NCBI RefSeq assembly: GCF_018860425.1
Contig: NZ_JAHKPI010000025.1
Span: forward strand, 714,524-778,523
Source: Marinobacter sp. F3R08
GTDB lineage: Bacteria; Pseudomonadota; Gammaproteobacteria; Pseudomonadales; Oleiphilaceae
Direction: 5' to 3'
DNA: 64,000 nucleotides
Positions 43,471 to 52,912 of this stretch are shown here, piece after piece. Each line of letters begins with the position of its first letter. The stretch's first letter is position 1. A model generated the notes under the pieces. It was not told the DNA's origin and ran no database searches. It saw only the letters and a list, made by a program, of their open reading frames with translations. A program made the position numbers and the translations under genes.

Positions 43471-44232
43471 TTACTTCGTGCCTATAAAGAACGAGGCCAC
43501 CTGATTGCCTGTACCGGCAAACTGAACCTCACCGAGATCAGGGTCGTAGGCCCCTATTCCAGAGTAATCGCCATTACGTTGGGAGTCAGCGCAATTGTTG
43601 GCGCTATAAGTGACTTCATAAACGTTGTAGCGGGGGTCCGGAATCGCAACATTGCCATTGAAAACACAACCGGTTTCGTCGTTTCCTGTGATTATTCCGT
43701 CTGAAGCGATCGTCACAGATGTCAGGGTGACACCAGGTACATCCATTGTGTATGTGCCTGACAGAGAGGCCAGCGTCACGCCGAGATCACTGTACTGATC
43801 ATCTCGCTCAAGGGTCGAAGTAGACTCGTATCCCGGTGCAATGGCCGTAATTGTGGCGCTGCTGGAAGAAGCCGCTTCGCCAGAGATCGTGCCGCTTTGG
43901 GTCTGCCAGGAGAGACCGTCAAATACGTAGTCTGTACCGATCCCTGTAATTGTCCCACCGGAACCGTATTCCAGAATGCCACTTGTGATGTCATCGAAGT
44001 CGACAAGAACCACGAAACGACCAGAAGGGCTTAGCAGGGTTGCCGCATCAACCGTGCTGCCATCGTCAAACGCAATAGTCGTCGCATACCCACCCGGTTT
44101 AAGCTCAATTGTCGGCTGGTCTGGAGTGTCTGATGTGAGACCACCTCCACCACTGCCACCACAAGCGGCCAAAACCAGCCCCATAAGCAATGGGGAAGAG
44201 ATCCGAGCGCTCGCTTTTATTCTGTACAACAT
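43471..44232 (-). CDS. Predicted lipoprotein, function unknown
   Basis: A 253-residue protein with a lipobox LAAC near residue 24, followed by a Gly/Ser-rich linker (GGSGGGG). AGGAGC lies just before the ATG. The mature part is rich in Thr, Ser, Gly and Asp and looks all-beta, with a repeated pattern of short strands. Two later Cys may form a disulfide. I recognise no family. Gly follows the lipidated Cys, which suggests outer-membrane sorting. It is a single-gene unit facing the YdeI relic. Confidence 0.8.
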   Translation of the reverse strand: MLYRIKASARISSPLLMGLVLAACGGSGGGGLTSDTPDQPTIELKPGGYATTIAFDDGSTVDAATLLSPSGRFVVLVDFDDITSGILEYGSGGTITGIGTDYVFDGLSWQTQSGTISGEAASSSSATITAIAPGYESTSTLERDDQYSDLGVTLASLSGTYTMDVPGVTLTSVTIASDGIITGNDETGCVFNGNVAIPDPRYNVYEVTYSANNCADSQRNGDYSGIGAYDPDLGEVQFAGTGNQVASFFIGTK

Positions 44233-44515
44233 TTACTGCTCCTTATTGTGATTAGTATCTCGCAAAGCAGCCTGAACCCAGCTCATTTACCCCGGGAAAA
44301 CGTCGAGTGAGTAACAGGCTACATATTGCGTGATTTTTTGACTTTATCAGGTATTTAGCCTTAAAAAATAGGCAAAAGAGCGATCTAAGAGCGAAAATCC
44401 GATCTGTCATAACACGGGTGGAACATATCTTTATCATGCCAAACAAGGATATTAATGGTTCATTCACGATTGTCCTGGCAAGGATATCCATCTCCAAATC
44501 GATACGCAGGCTCAA

Positions 44516-44962
44516 ATGATTAACGTCCATGCTTCAAGCCAAGAGCTTGTGATTAAAAGTTTTCCCGGTCTGTTGGCAGGATTCTGCGTGGTTGTCACTG
44601 CCGGAGCTGTGTATGGATGGCTTGCAGGACAGGCCAAATTGACAGACCTGGGAATTTTCCTCTTTGCTGTGTCTGTATTCGCGTGTTTGCTGGATTATCG
44701 AGTGGCTATCTTTTCACGGGAAAATCAGACTGCCAGAATACGATCGTCGCGCATCATCGGCACCAACGTCGTTGAGGTGCCTCTGTCGGCTATACAAAGC
44801 GTGACCATCAGAACAGGAAAAGGTGGTTCTTCTCATGCCGGGGTCGTTCAGATACTCACCGCAGACGGCGCGAACGCCGCTACGGCGATGGCATCGATGG
44901 GCTATAATAAGCAGCGTGCCGTGGTCAACGAGATACGGCTTTTTCTTGATTCCTGCAACTAA
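44516..44962 (+). CDS. Small membrane protein with PH-like cytoplasmic domain
   Basis: A 148-residue protein. Two hydrophobic helices at about 18-36 and 46-62 are followed by a soluble segment with IRSSRIIGTNVVEVPLSAIQ and VQILTADG, the pattern of a bacterial PH (YdbS/YdbT-like) or EbsA-type domain. There is no signal peptide. I cannot assign a function. It is monocistronic, preceded by about 280 bp upstream of its start, and followed by a strong hairpin that separates it from the convergent chemoreceptor gene. Confidence 0.7.
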   Translation: MINVHASSQELVIKSFPGLLAGFCVVVTAGAVYGWLAGQAKLTDLGIFLFAVSVFACLLDYRVAIFSRENQTARIRSSRIIGTNVVEVPLSAIQSVTIRTGKGGSSHAGVVQILTADGANAATAMASMGYNKQRAVVNEIRLFLDSCN

Positions 44963-44970
44963 AGAGACCC

Positions 44971-45002
44971 CTGGAGTGCGAGCCAACTTCACCGCACTCC
45001 AG
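44971..45002. terminator. Strong hairpin between convergent genes
   Basis: A perfect 10-bp stem CTGGAGTGCG/CGCACTCCAG with a 12-base loop lies between the PH-like gene (stop 44962) and the chemoreceptor stop (45014). On the minus strand GGGTCTCTTT follows. It probably terminates at least the chemoreceptor transcript. Confidence 0.65.
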
Positions 45003-45013
45003 GTTCATGAGAG

Positions 45014-46687
45014 TTATCGTGGTGTGGTCTTCAATTGATCAACCATCGAACCAAGATCCTCGGAAGCATGCTCCATTCGGTCAGCGGCTTCCGATGTTTC
45101 TTTCCCCTGTTCCGTGCAGCGGGCTGACTGATCTGAAATCTTCTCCAGTCGCTCTGATATATCATTACAAACACTGGATTGCTCTTCAGCGGCAGAAGCA
45201 ATCTGTTCGCTCTGTTCAGAGATCAGCTTCATGGACCCTACGACCGAGTTCATGTCATTAACGGCTTCGTTGTTGCTCTCAACAGCCTTGGAACTTTTGA
45301 TCTGCGAAGAACGCATGAATTCGACGGTTGAATTGGTCTTGGACTTGAGGTCCTCAATCATGTCGGAGATTTCCGTGGTGCTTGATTGAGTCTTCTGCGC
45401 AAGGCTACGAACCTCTTCTGCAACAACGGCGAAACCACGACCCTGCTCTCCGGCCCGAGCGGCTTCAATGGCGGCATTGAGTGCGAGCAGGTTCGTTTGA
45501 TCTGCGATGCCGTTGATCGTCGTAATGATCGTATCGATATTGGAGACTCCAGCGCCTAGTGACTCTACCTGTTCTGCGGTAGCTTCAATTTCATCGGCCA
45601 GATCCTGTAAAACCTCCGCACCCTGGGTGATGCTGGATTGGGCGTGATTGATGGAGGTGGTAGATTCATTGGTGTAACTTGCGGCATTGGCCGCATTGGT
45701 GGCGATTTCTTCTGCTGCAGCGGTCATTTCGGTGACGGCGGTCGCCACTTGAGTTGTTTCATCGCCCTGCTCGGAAAGCAGACCAACCATGCGGCCCATG
45801 CGCTCATAGATTTCTTTGCTGGTTGAACCCTGCAGCCTGGCGTGGTCTTTCATGTCGGCAATGAGTGTTTCGAGCTGTCCTATAAAAGTATTGATATCAC
45901 CCGCCAGTGACCCGAGTTCGTGCTTGTCTTTTACGTCGACTCGGGCTGTGAGATCTGCATCGCCGCCGTTGAGGTTGCGCACCGAGTCCTGAATGGCTGT
46001 CAGAGGCTTCATGATCGTGGCACGAATGACAAGCGCGATGGCAACCACGATTGCGAGAGTAATCGCTCCCAGTACAACAAATGTGATTCCGGCGTCAGCC
46101 AACTCTCTTTGAGCGCTTTCATCCAGACGACCAACAACTTCCTCGGCTTCGTCAAAGTAAAATCCGGCCCCGATAACGAGATCCCAGTCGGGTAGGTAAA
46201 CGTTATACGAGGTTTTGGGTTCGGCCTCGGTTTTGCCCGGCTTTGGGAACCAGTAGGTGAAATATCCGTCGCCGTTTACGGCTGCATCAACGATTTCACG
46301 AACAAGATAATTGCCTTTTTTGTCCTGCAAATCCCAGAAGTTATCCCCAATGCCTTTCTCGCTGCTTCCCAACAGCCTGCGAATACCGTCGGTTGAATAG
46401 CCGAAGAGATAGCCGTTATCGCCATACTGAATAGATTTCAGCAATGGCAAAGCCTCTTCCAGCGAGGCACCGCTTTCATACAGAGGTTTAATTGCACTGC
46501 TGGCCGTTTCCATCAGCAGTTTGAGTTCCGCCTTTTTAATCGCTGTGACTTCCTGGTGGGCAATTTCCAGTTGGGCTTTGGTCATTTGCTGGCTAGCCAT
46601 GTTGAAGTCGATGAACAACACCACAGCCATAAGCATTACCGGGACGATAGCGATGATCATCAATCGGTTCCGGATCGAAAATTTCAT
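45014..46687 (-). CDS. Methyl-accepting chemotaxis protein with single Cache domain
   Basis: Start at 46687 (MKFSIRNRLMIIA) with AGGAG 10 bases upstream, giving 557 residues; the longer frame covers the leader region. A first transmembrane helix lies at about 10-28. A periplasmic sCache-type domain (YGDNGYLFGYSTDG, NVYLPDWDLVIGAGFY) extends to about 180, and a second helix lies at about 190-212. HAMP and a cytoplasmic coiled coil follow, with the conserved tip GRGFAVVAEEVRSLAQ near residue 415. It would sense a small ligand and signal to CheA/CheW. The family often binds short carboxylates. No che genes are in the window. Confidence 0.93.
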   Translation of the reverse strand: MKFSIRNRLMIIAIVPVMLMAVVLFIDFNMASQQMTKAQLEIAHQEVTAIKKAELKLLMETASSAIKPLYESGASLEEALPLLKSIQYGDNGYLFGYSTDGIRRLLGSSEKGIGDNFWDLQDKKGNYLVREIVDAAVNGDGYFTYWFPKPGKTEAEPKTSYNVYLPDWDLVIGAGFYFDEAEEVVGRLDESAQRELADAGITFVVLGAITLAIVVAIALVIRATIMKPLTAIQDSVRNLNGGDADLTARVDVKDKHELGSLAGDINTFIGQLETLIADMKDHARLQGSTSKEIYERMGRMVGLLSEQGDETTQVATAVTEMTAAAEEIATNAANAASYTNESTTSINHAQSSITQGAEVLQDLADEIEATAEQVESLGAGVSNIDTIITTINGIADQTNLLALNAAIEAARAGEQGRGFAVVAEEVRSLAQKTQSSTTEISDMIEDLKSKTNSTVEFMRSSQIKSSKAVESNNEAVNDMNSVVGSMKLISEQSEQIASAAEEQSSVCNDISERLEKISDQSARCTEQGKETSEAADRMEHASEDLGSMVDQLKTTPR

Positions 46688-47028
46688 GAATAAGGTCTCC
46701 TGCGCTTGCGTCAGCAAACGGTGCCATTTGAGCAAAAGGTGGAATGCCGGGAAGTCTATGTAGATTATAACGGCAGATCGGCTGGGAAGATGAGAAAAAA
46801 ACTGAACAGACTGTCCTTTCTGGCGAGACAGCCCTGCAAAATAGGGCTTGCCAGTCACCCTGAATACGGGTAATTCCAGACGGGCGATACTGGTTTTTGC
46901 ATACGCCCCGAAGCGCCCCCAGCCCTTAAACTGGTCGTATCTTTTAATAGGTTCGCAGCTCAGCAAAGCTGGCTCAGCTTTTACGTAGCGAACATCCGAA
47001 CGAAAAACGACTGGAGGTTGGATAAGCT
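46688..47028. promoter_or_regulatory. Chemoreceptor 5' region with a folded leader
   Basis: On the minus strand, a hairpin CTGGC...GCCAG enclosing GCCCT/AGGGC spans 46820-46854. A run of seven T follows about 22 bases later, about 105 bases before the chemoreceptor start. This resembles a leader with an attenuator. I could not match it to a known riboswitch class. Confidence 0.4.
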
Positions 47029-47136
47029 ATGAACATTATCCCTGTAATTACTCTGTTTGGCGGTCTGGCGGCATTTTTTACATTGGCTGTTACGTTGAGA
47101 TTTGCGGTCGGCCTCGCCCAGACCGTCGAGAAATGA
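47029..47136 (+). CDS. 35-aa predicted single-pass membrane protein
   Basis: A short frame MNIIPVITLFGGLAAFFTLA continuing VTLRFAVGLAQTVEK. It starts at an ATG with GGAGGT 10 bases upstream, the best ribosome site in this region. One hydrophobic helix covers residues 3-22, followed by a short basic and polar tail. It is too short for homology by eye. The frame lies between divergent or convergent larger genes and overlaps none of them. A real small membrane protein is likely; its role is unknown. Confidence 0.5.
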   Translation: MNIIPVITLFGGLAAFFTLAVTLRFAVGLAQTVEK

Positions 47137-47174
47137 AACGACACCCAGGTCACAGGCTCTTGATTGTCGCGCTG

Positions 47175-47927
47175 CTAGACGATGGTAATCAGGAACCAAA
47201 GCATAAAGAAAATGCCCGCGACGGCTCCAAGCTCGCTCATTTCTTCGCCGTCGCTTAACCAGTAACGCTTACAAGCCTTAAAGAAGCGTTTTGGTGTGTA
47301 TATATTTTTCCGGTAATAGCGCTCGTAATACTGACGCAGTATGTCAGGCATAGTTTCGTCATCGTATCGGCGCCAGAGCTTCAGCACCCCCAGTAGATCT
47401 CTTTTCCGGGCCCAGGCCCGGGTGATAACCGGGAGCCGCTTCAGCAGCATGGACGAACCAAAATCAATCAACACCGGGTTGCCCTCAGGCGACACCACAA
47501 TATTGCCAGAGTTGCCCACGTCCAGGTGCGCAATCCCCTTTTCGTGCAACTCACTCACCGCCTGATAGAGCCGAAAGAAAAAGCGATCCGGAATATCACC
47601 CTTCCGGAATTGTTCTTTAATAGGAGCCCCGTCAACGTATCTATAGCTGATCGTGCTTGAACACGTGGCGTCGCGTTCCACCCCCTGGGGGGTGAACGCC
47701 AGCCCACTAACTCGTGTAAGCATTCGATATTCATGTGAGGCCAGAAGCCGAAAATATTGACCCAAAGGGCCCTGCCGGTACCGGTAGGTTTTGAACAACC
47801 GCTTCTCGCCGTTGGTCTTTGTATTGATACAGATGATGGGCTTGTACCACTTCTGACCGGGGGCACTCTCCTCCCGACAGGATTGCAGTTCAAGACTACC
47901 CAAAGTCGCGCAATCGCTCTCACTCAC
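47175..47927 (-). CDS. Kinase-fold protein with C-terminal membrane anchor
   Basis: A 250-residue protein starting at GTG with GGAG upstream. It has the kinase catalytic loop HLDVGNSGNIVV (Asp136) and the metal-binding DFG at 155-157 (VLIDFGSS), with a candidate Lys46 in RLFKTYRY. The loop style resembles lipopolysaccharide kinases (WaaP/Kdo kinase) and RIO-type kinases more than classical protein kinases. A hydrophobic segment at about 232-248 (GIFFMLWFLITIV) would anchor it in the inner membrane. The substrate could be LPS core sugar or a protein. It stands alone on the minus strand. Confidence 0.82.
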   Translation of the reverse strand: MSESDCATLGSLELQSCREESAPGQKWYKPIICINTKTNGEKRLFKTYRYRQGPLGQYFRLLASHEYRMLTRVSGLAFTPQGVERDATCSSTISYRYVDGAPIKEQFRKGDIPDRFFFRLYQAVSELHEKGIAHLDVGNSGNIVVSPEGNPVLIDFGSSMLLKRLPVITRAWARKRDLLGVLKLWRRYDDETMPDILRQYYERYYRKNIYTPKRFFKACKRYWLSDGEEMSELGAVAGIFFMLWFLITIV

Positions 47928-48017
47928 CCGTTTACTCTCCCACAGCTTCTGGTGTTACCTCTCAAGAGGTGGCCTGCGGGACATTATTGTGAGTTGTCGA
48001 AAGGTTGAATAATTCCT

Positions 48018-49028
48018 TTACCGTATGGTGTTCATCACACTGTGTGATAGTTCGTTTCCGACGATATCCTCACCTGCGACATCTCCTATCTCCAGCAATG
48101 CACGGTTCGAGGATCGATAGGTGCTGGTCATTTCGGCAAGAATTGATAGGCCTATCTCCGAGGGCGTCTGGGCGCCGATATCAAGTCCGGCCGGGCCATG
48201 CAGGCGTTGTGCGGCATCCGCCAGTCCCAGGTCATTCAATGCAGCGAGTCGGCGTGCATGGGTGCTCTTGCTGCCGAGTGCGCCGAGATAGAAACAACGG
48301 CTGATCAGTAAGGCCCGCAGAACCGGAATTTCCCAGTCGTGGTCATGAAACATCGTGACGCCAGCAGTCCAGGGGTCTAGTTCAGGGCACACGAAGCCGT
48401 TGGCGGTAGTCAATCGGGTAATCTGCGCACCCGCCTGGCCCGCCGTTGCAAGCATCTCCTGGTCGGGAGAGAGAACTTCCACGCTATATCCGCTGGCAAT
48501 TGCAAGCTGACACAGTGCCAGAGCATTGAGTCCCTGACCGATGACGATCAGACGTTGGCGGGGATAAATCCAGCTCCGGAACATACCGGAATGCAGCTTT
48601 GAAGCGGTCTGATCCGTGACACACCGATGGCTGCGGGCAAGGGTGTTGGTTTCCAGGGCCACGGGACGGCGGGCCTCATAGGCCTCAAGCAACGTCGCCA
48701 GAGTCTGAGCACCAATACAGGTATCAATGTAGAGGTCGATGCCATTCCCACAAGGCAAGCGGATATCCAGATACGGTGATCCATTGCCAAGGCGCAGCGT
48801 TCGGTTTGTCCCCTCACGGATGGCGGCGCAGGCTTCGTGAACGATCACGCTGTCGGCGCAACCGGTGCCGGTAAGACTGCCCACACAGTCGCCCCGCTCT
48901 GTGACGACCATCTGGCTACCCAGTGGCCGGGGGGCAGACCCATCGCGACGGATCAATGTGATCAGAGCAATCGCAACGTCCCGGGTCTGATAATCCAGTG
49001 CGGCCCGAAGTACAGTAATGCCGTCCAA
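48018..49028 (-). CDS. XdhC/CoxI-family molybdoenzyme maturation protein
   Basis: A 336-residue protein starting at TTG two bases after the amidohydrolase stop. It has the XdhC N-terminal domain (ALITLIRRDGSAPRPLGSQM, GSLTGTGCADSVIVHEA) and a Rossmann C-terminal domain (RLIVIGQGLNALALC, YLGALGSKSTHARRL). XdhC proteins bind and sulfurate or insert molybdenum cofactor into xanthine-dehydrogenase-type enzymes. The molybdenum hydroxylase encoded divergently at 50528-54854 is the obvious client. It is coupled to the amidohydrolase gene, placing that enzyme in the same pathway. Confidence 0.92.
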   Translation of the reverse strand: MDGITVLRAALDYQTRDVAIALITLIRRDGSAPRPLGSQMVVTERGDCVGSLTGTGCADSVIVHEACAAIREGTNRTLRLGNGSPYLDIRLPCGNGIDLYIDTCIGAQTLATLLEAYEARRPVALETNTLARSHRCVTDQTASKLHSGMFRSWIYPRQRLIVIGQGLNALALCQLAIASGYSVEVLSPDQEMLATAGQAGAQITRLTTANGFVCPELDPWTAGVTMFHDHDWEIPVLRALLISRCFYLGALGSKSTHARRLAALNDLGLADAAQRLHGPAGLDIGAQTPSEIGLSILAEMTSTYRSSNRALLEIGDVAGEDIVGNELSHSVMNTIR

Positions 49029-49030
49029 AA

Positions 49031-50293
49031 TCAGCCTGCCAGTTCCATAGGGTCTACAATGACAGGGCTGTCCACATCAAAACGAACGCCTTCGCGCAAT
49101 GAGAAGACCGGCCTGATCGCTTCGGTTCCAATGACACTTGCGCCACTGTTATCAGACAGCGTAAAGCGCCCTGTCAGGTGTTCCAGAATCGCTATATCCG
49201 CAATCTTGCCAACCGAAAGACTGCCTGATTCATCATCAATTCCCAGCATCCCTGCAGCGTTGCTGGTTACTGTAGAAACGACGTCGTTCAGAGAAACACC
49301 CAATGCCAGCAACTCTGTCATGGCGTGGGTCAGGCAGAAGCGGGTCTTGCCAAAGAATGGGCTGGATTCGAAATCTGTCGCTTTGGCCTGGCCAGCGTCA
49401 GTGTTGTACCCGTGCATGTCTGCGCCAAGGGTATGAGGCAGGATACCGGCTTCAATAACCTTCCGTGCCATGTCAAAACTGAAGTGCGAACCGTGGCCAA
49501 CATCAACCTTCAGTCCTCGGTCAAGGCCGGCACGAACAATCGGGTGAAGCTCTCCGGTTTTGCTTGAAATGAATCCCCCTGGATGCCGGGTAAAGGGGTG
49601 AGCCAGGATGTCACCTTCCTTCATCAGAGGGACAAGCTCTTCAATAACCGTATCTGGATCTTCAATTCCTTTGCCAGCCTCCGGCCATATCTGGCCCAGG
49701 TGGATATAGAGCGGCACACCGATACCACGAGCAATATCCCGGGCCTGCTTTATAACCTCCATACCCCACCGGGATTTGCCGCCAACTTCTGCGTGGGCTT
49801 TGATGCCCTTGACCAGATCAAGGTTCGCGAGGCCGATTTCGATAGTCCTTTTAACGTCCACGTCTTCCGGGCCATACAACTGGGGATAGTGATGCCCTTC
49901 AAGGCCTCCCACGAGGTAAGCGGACAGAAAACACAGAACGCGACTATCGGCCGGGTCTGCTACGTAGTTACGAAAGGCCGGTAGTGTCATCAAGCTGGGA
50001 CCACCCTGATCCACAAGCGTGGTGACGCCTGCACGGATTCCGCAACTGTCCGGATTGAGACCGAAGCTCCCGGTAACGTGTTCAAATACATGAGCGTGGG
50101 TATCGATCAGTCCCGGGGTGATCAGTTTGTTTTCTACATCGAACACTTCACAGGCAAGGGCTGGATTTATATCCGCCTCTACAGCTGCAATCCGTCCCCC
50201 GCTGATAGCAATGTCGAAAATTCCATCAGTACGATTGGCAGGATCGACGACACGCCCCGATTTCAACAGCAGATCATAGGGTCTCGGTTCCAT
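49031..50293 (-). CDS. Amidohydrolase/deacetylase-family metallohydrolase (dihydroorotase-like)
   Basis: A 420-residue enzyme of the cyclic amidohydrolase superfamily. It has the metal-binding HxH at His66 and His68 (LIDTHAHVF), a probable carboxylated Lys165 in VKGIKAHAE, further His in IHLGQ and HPFTRHPGG, and Asp near GADMHGY. GAGGAAAG precedes the ATG. It groups with the EF0837-type amidohydrolase/deacetylase family. It may open a cyclic imide or ureide formed by the neighbouring molybdenum hydroxylase. The gene is divergent from that hydroxylase and shares its operator region. Confidence 0.9.
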   Translation of the reverse strand: MEPRPYDLLLKSGRVVDPANRTDGIFDIAISGGRIAAVEADINPALACEVFDVENKLITPGLIDTHAHVFEHVTGSFGLNPDSCGIRAGVTTLVDQGGPSLMTLPAFRNYVADPADSRVLCFLSAYLVGGLEGHHYPQLYGPEDVDVKRTIEIGLANLDLVKGIKAHAEVGGKSRWGMEVIKQARDIARGIGVPLYIHLGQIWPEAGKGIEDPDTVIEELVPLMKEGDILAHPFTRHPGGFISSKTGELHPIVRAGLDRGLKVDVGHGSHFSFDMARKVIEAGILPHTLGADMHGYNTDAGQAKATDFESSPFFGKTRFCLTHAMTELLALGVSLNDVVSTVTSNAAGMLGIDDESGSLSVGKIADIAILEHLTGRFTLSDNSGASVIGTEAIRPVFSLREGVRFDVDSPVIVDPMELAG

Positions 50294-50372
50294 TCGCTTC
50301 TTTCCTCTGTCTCATGTGACCGGCATGGGCATTGCTTGCTCTCTCCTGCCCGCCATCGCCAGTGTGAAAAAA

Positions 50373-50435
50373 ATATGCAGTACACGAATCAATAGTATAC
50401 AGTGACACCTCCATAAATATACAGTGTACTGAATA
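50373..50435. promoter_or_regulatory. Repeated operator-like elements between divergent operons
   Basis: Three ATACAGT-like units lie in the 234-bp divergent region: TATGCAGTACAC (50374), GTATACAGTG (50395) and TATACAGTGTACTGAATA (50418-50435). The last is an 18-bp near-palindrome centred on CAGTGTACTG. A similar perfect palindrome precedes the DUF1116 gene at 61.5 kb. The MarR protein encoded at 54956 is the likely binder. Confidence 0.6.
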
Positions 50436-50527
50436 AATATTGTGTGTATTCGCCTATTTAACAGTAAGTTGGCGTTTTTAAACTGAATTTTTATCGTTTA
50501 ATTTCGACTTGCCGGAGGTTTTCCAAG

Positions 50528-52912
50528 GTGCAGAGCAAAAACGATGACAACGCGTCGGTCTCGCGCGGCGTCGGCGCCAGTAAAGTGCGTAAAGAAGATG
50601 ACCGCTACATGCGCGGGCTTGGCGATTACGTAGGCGATATGAAGATGCCGGGCATGTTGGAAGTAGCCTTCCTCCGAAGTCCGGTGGCACATGGGTATCT
50701 TAAGCATGTCACCAAGCCCACCGATGCCGATCAGAGTGTCTTTGTGGCAGAGGACCTTGTTGGTGTTAAAGGTATTCTTGCGAACTCTGCCCTTCCTGGC
50801 TTCAAATCTTCAGAGCAGCCGATTCTTGCGAAAGAAAAAGTTCGCTATGTTGGTGAGCTGGTAGCTGCGTGCATCGCACCCGACCGAGCCAGAGCTGAAG
50901 ATCTCGCCGACAATGTCGAGTTGGATATTGAGAATCTTGCCGCGGTTTCAGACATGCTTGGGGCCCTCGACGAAGAGGCTCCCCTGGTACACGAACACTG
51001 GGGCGACAATGTTTTTCAGCACACTCTTGTGGACGGCGATCTTGAATCCATACGCAGTAACGCCGCCATCAAGATAGAGAGAGAGTACAGAACCGCCCGA
51101 CAGTGTATGTCACCGATGGAGGGTCGAGGGGTATTGGCTTTCTGGGATAGTCGCCTGGAACAGCTTCAGGTTTATACCTCAACCCAGATGCCTCACATTG
51201 TGCGGACCGGGCTCTCGGAATGCCTGGGTCTGGACCATGAACAAATTAGAGTGGTAGCCCCTGATGTTGGTGGCGGATTTGGCTATAAAGGCATACTTCT
51301 GCCTGAAGAAGTATGCGTTGCCTGGTTGGCTATGCATTTCAAGCGCCCTGTTCGCTGGCTTGAAGATCGTCGCGAGCAACTGACGGCAAATGCCAACTGC
51401 CGGGAGCACTACTACCGTGTTACCGCCTATGGCGATGAGACTGGTCGTTTGCTGGCGCTGGATACGGATGCTGTTGTTGACGCAGGCGCCTACTCATCCT
51501 ACCCCTTTTCTGCCTGTCTCGAGGGAGCTCAGGTAGCCAGCATTTTACCGGGCCCATACGACTTCCAGGCATACCGATGCAGTACGGTCTCTGCCTCAAC
51601 AAACAAGCCCCCCATTCTGCCCTATCGCGGTGTGGCCCGAACGGGTGTCTGTTTTGCCATGGAACTCACCATGGATGCGCTGGCAAGAGCGGTTGGGCGC
51701 GAACCGTCAGATGTTCGCCTGGACTGTCTGGTGAAACCGGAAAACATGCCATTCGATAACATTACCGGCAAGCACTTTGACAGCGGTGACTATCCTGACT
51801 GCCTTCGTCGTGCCGTTGAAGCTATTGATCTCAAGGCAGTCAGGCAACGCCAGGAAACGCCGGAAGCAGACGGCCGGCTGATTGGGGTCGGTATGTCCAT
51901 ATTCTGTGAGCAATCCGCACACGGTACCTCGGTTTATGCTGGTTGGGGTATTCCCATGGTGCCAGGGCACGAGCAGGCGGAGGTAAGGCTGACGCCGGAT
52001 GGCTCTCTCGAAATTCGTGTTGGCATTCACTCTCATGGCCAGGGCCTGGAAACAACATTGGCTCAGGTTGCCGAGGAAGTGCTCGGCATCGATACGGACC
52101 GGGTACGGGTCGTTCACGGAGACACGGCCCTGACGCCCTACTCTACCGGCACCTGGGGTTCTCGCTGCATGGTAATGGCTGGAGGTGCGGTAGCTCGTGC
52201 CTGCACATCCTTGTCTGCTCGGGTTGCCACCATCGGCGCTCACTTGCTGGAAGTGCCGGTTGAAAGCGTGGTGGTTGCAGACGGCACCGTGTCTTCCCCC
52301 CAGTCTGTTAAAACTGTGACACTTCAGGATGTTGCCCGCACCTGGTACCTCAAGCCTCAATTGTTGCCAGAGAATGTGGATGCCGGAGGTCTGGAGGTAA
52401 CTGCGGGTTACAAGCCGGAACGGGACAGCGGCACCTTCAGTTACGCCTGTCATGCTGTCGTGGTCGCCGTTGACCCGGAGCTCGGCACAACGGAAATTCT
52501 CGATTACGCCATCGTTGAGGACGGGGGTGTTCTGGTTAATCCAATGATCGTTGATGGCCAGGTATATGGAGGCGTAGCCCAAGGGATAGGCAGTGCTCTC
52601 TATGAGGAAATGCCATTTGATAAAAATGGCCAGCCCCTGGCCTCGACTCTGGCGGACTACCTGTTACCGGGCGCAACGGAAGTACCGGAAATAGCGATTG
52701 ACCATATGGAAACGCCGTCACCGTACACCGAGTTTGGTCAGAAAGGCATTGGCGAAAGTGGTGCAATTGGACCACCAGCGGCCATTGTGAACGCCATCAA
52801 CGACGCTTTACGGCCGCTGAACGCGGAAATCTCCGAAGTGCCGGTGACTCCGCAACGAATGTTGGGGGCCATCCTTAAAGCGCAACTGGCCAAATCTGAG
52901 GAGGCAGCGTAA
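50528..52912 (+). CDS. Molybdenum hydroxylase large subunit (xanthine dehydrogenase/CoxL family)
   Basis: A 794-residue protein starting at GTG with GGAGG 9 bases upstream. It has the MoCo-binding architecture of the xanthine dehydrogenase family: GVGASKVRKEDDRYMRGLGDY at the start and DVGGGFGYKG mid-chain. PYRGVAR near residue 365 is a variant of the AYRGAGR motif of non-CODH members. The catalytic Glu743 lies in KGIGESGAIG. It is therefore probably not a CO dehydrogenase (which has AYRCSFR) but hydroxylates an N-heterocycle or aldehyde. It overlaps the FAD subunit gene by 1 base and forms a three-subunit enzyme with the next two products. Confidence 0.92.
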   Translation: MQSKNDDNASVSRGVGASKVRKEDDRYMRGLGDYVGDMKMPGMLEVAFLRSPVAHGYLKHVTKPTDADQSVFVAEDLVGVKGILANSALPGFKSSEQPILAKEKVRYVGELVAACIAPDRARAEDLADNVELDIENLAAVSDMLGALDEEAPLVHEHWGDNVFQHTLVDGDLESIRSNAAIKIEREYRTARQCMSPMEGRGVLAFWDSRLEQLQVYTSTQMPHIVRTGLSECLGLDHEQIRVVAPDVGGGFGYKGILLPEEVCVAWLAMHFKRPVRWLEDRREQLTANANCREHYYRVTAYGDETGRLLALDTDAVVDAGAYSSYPFSACLEGAQVASILPGPYDFQAYRCSTVSASTNKPPILPYRGVARTGVCFAMELTMDALARAVGREPSDVRLDCLVKPENMPFDNITGKHFDSGDYPDCLRRAVEAIDLKAVRQRQETPEADGRLIGVGMSIFCEQSAHGTSVYAGWGIPMVPGHEQAEVRLTPDGSLEIRVGIHSHGQGLETTLAQVAEEVLGIDTDRVRVVHGDTALTPYSTGTWGSRCMVMAGGAVARACTSLSARVATIGAHLLEVPVESVVVADGTVSSPQSVKTVTLQDVARTWYLKPQLLPENVDAGGLEVTAGYKPERDSGTFSYACHAVVVAVDPELGTTEILDYAIVEDGGVLVNPMIVDGQVYGGVAQGIGSALYEEMPFDKNGQPLASTLADYLLPGATEVPEIAIDHMETPSPYTEFGQKGIGESGAIGPPAAIVNAINDALRPLNAEISEVPVTPQRMLGAILKAQLAKSEEAA

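Noticed and set aside
44252..44530. 92-aa minus-strand open frame between the lipoprotein and PH-like genes
   Set aside because: It has no recognisable features and lies where divergent promoters are expected.
51707..52582. 291-aa minus-strand open frame
   Set aside because: It is antisense to the molybdenum hydroxylase large subunit, which has clear family motifs.
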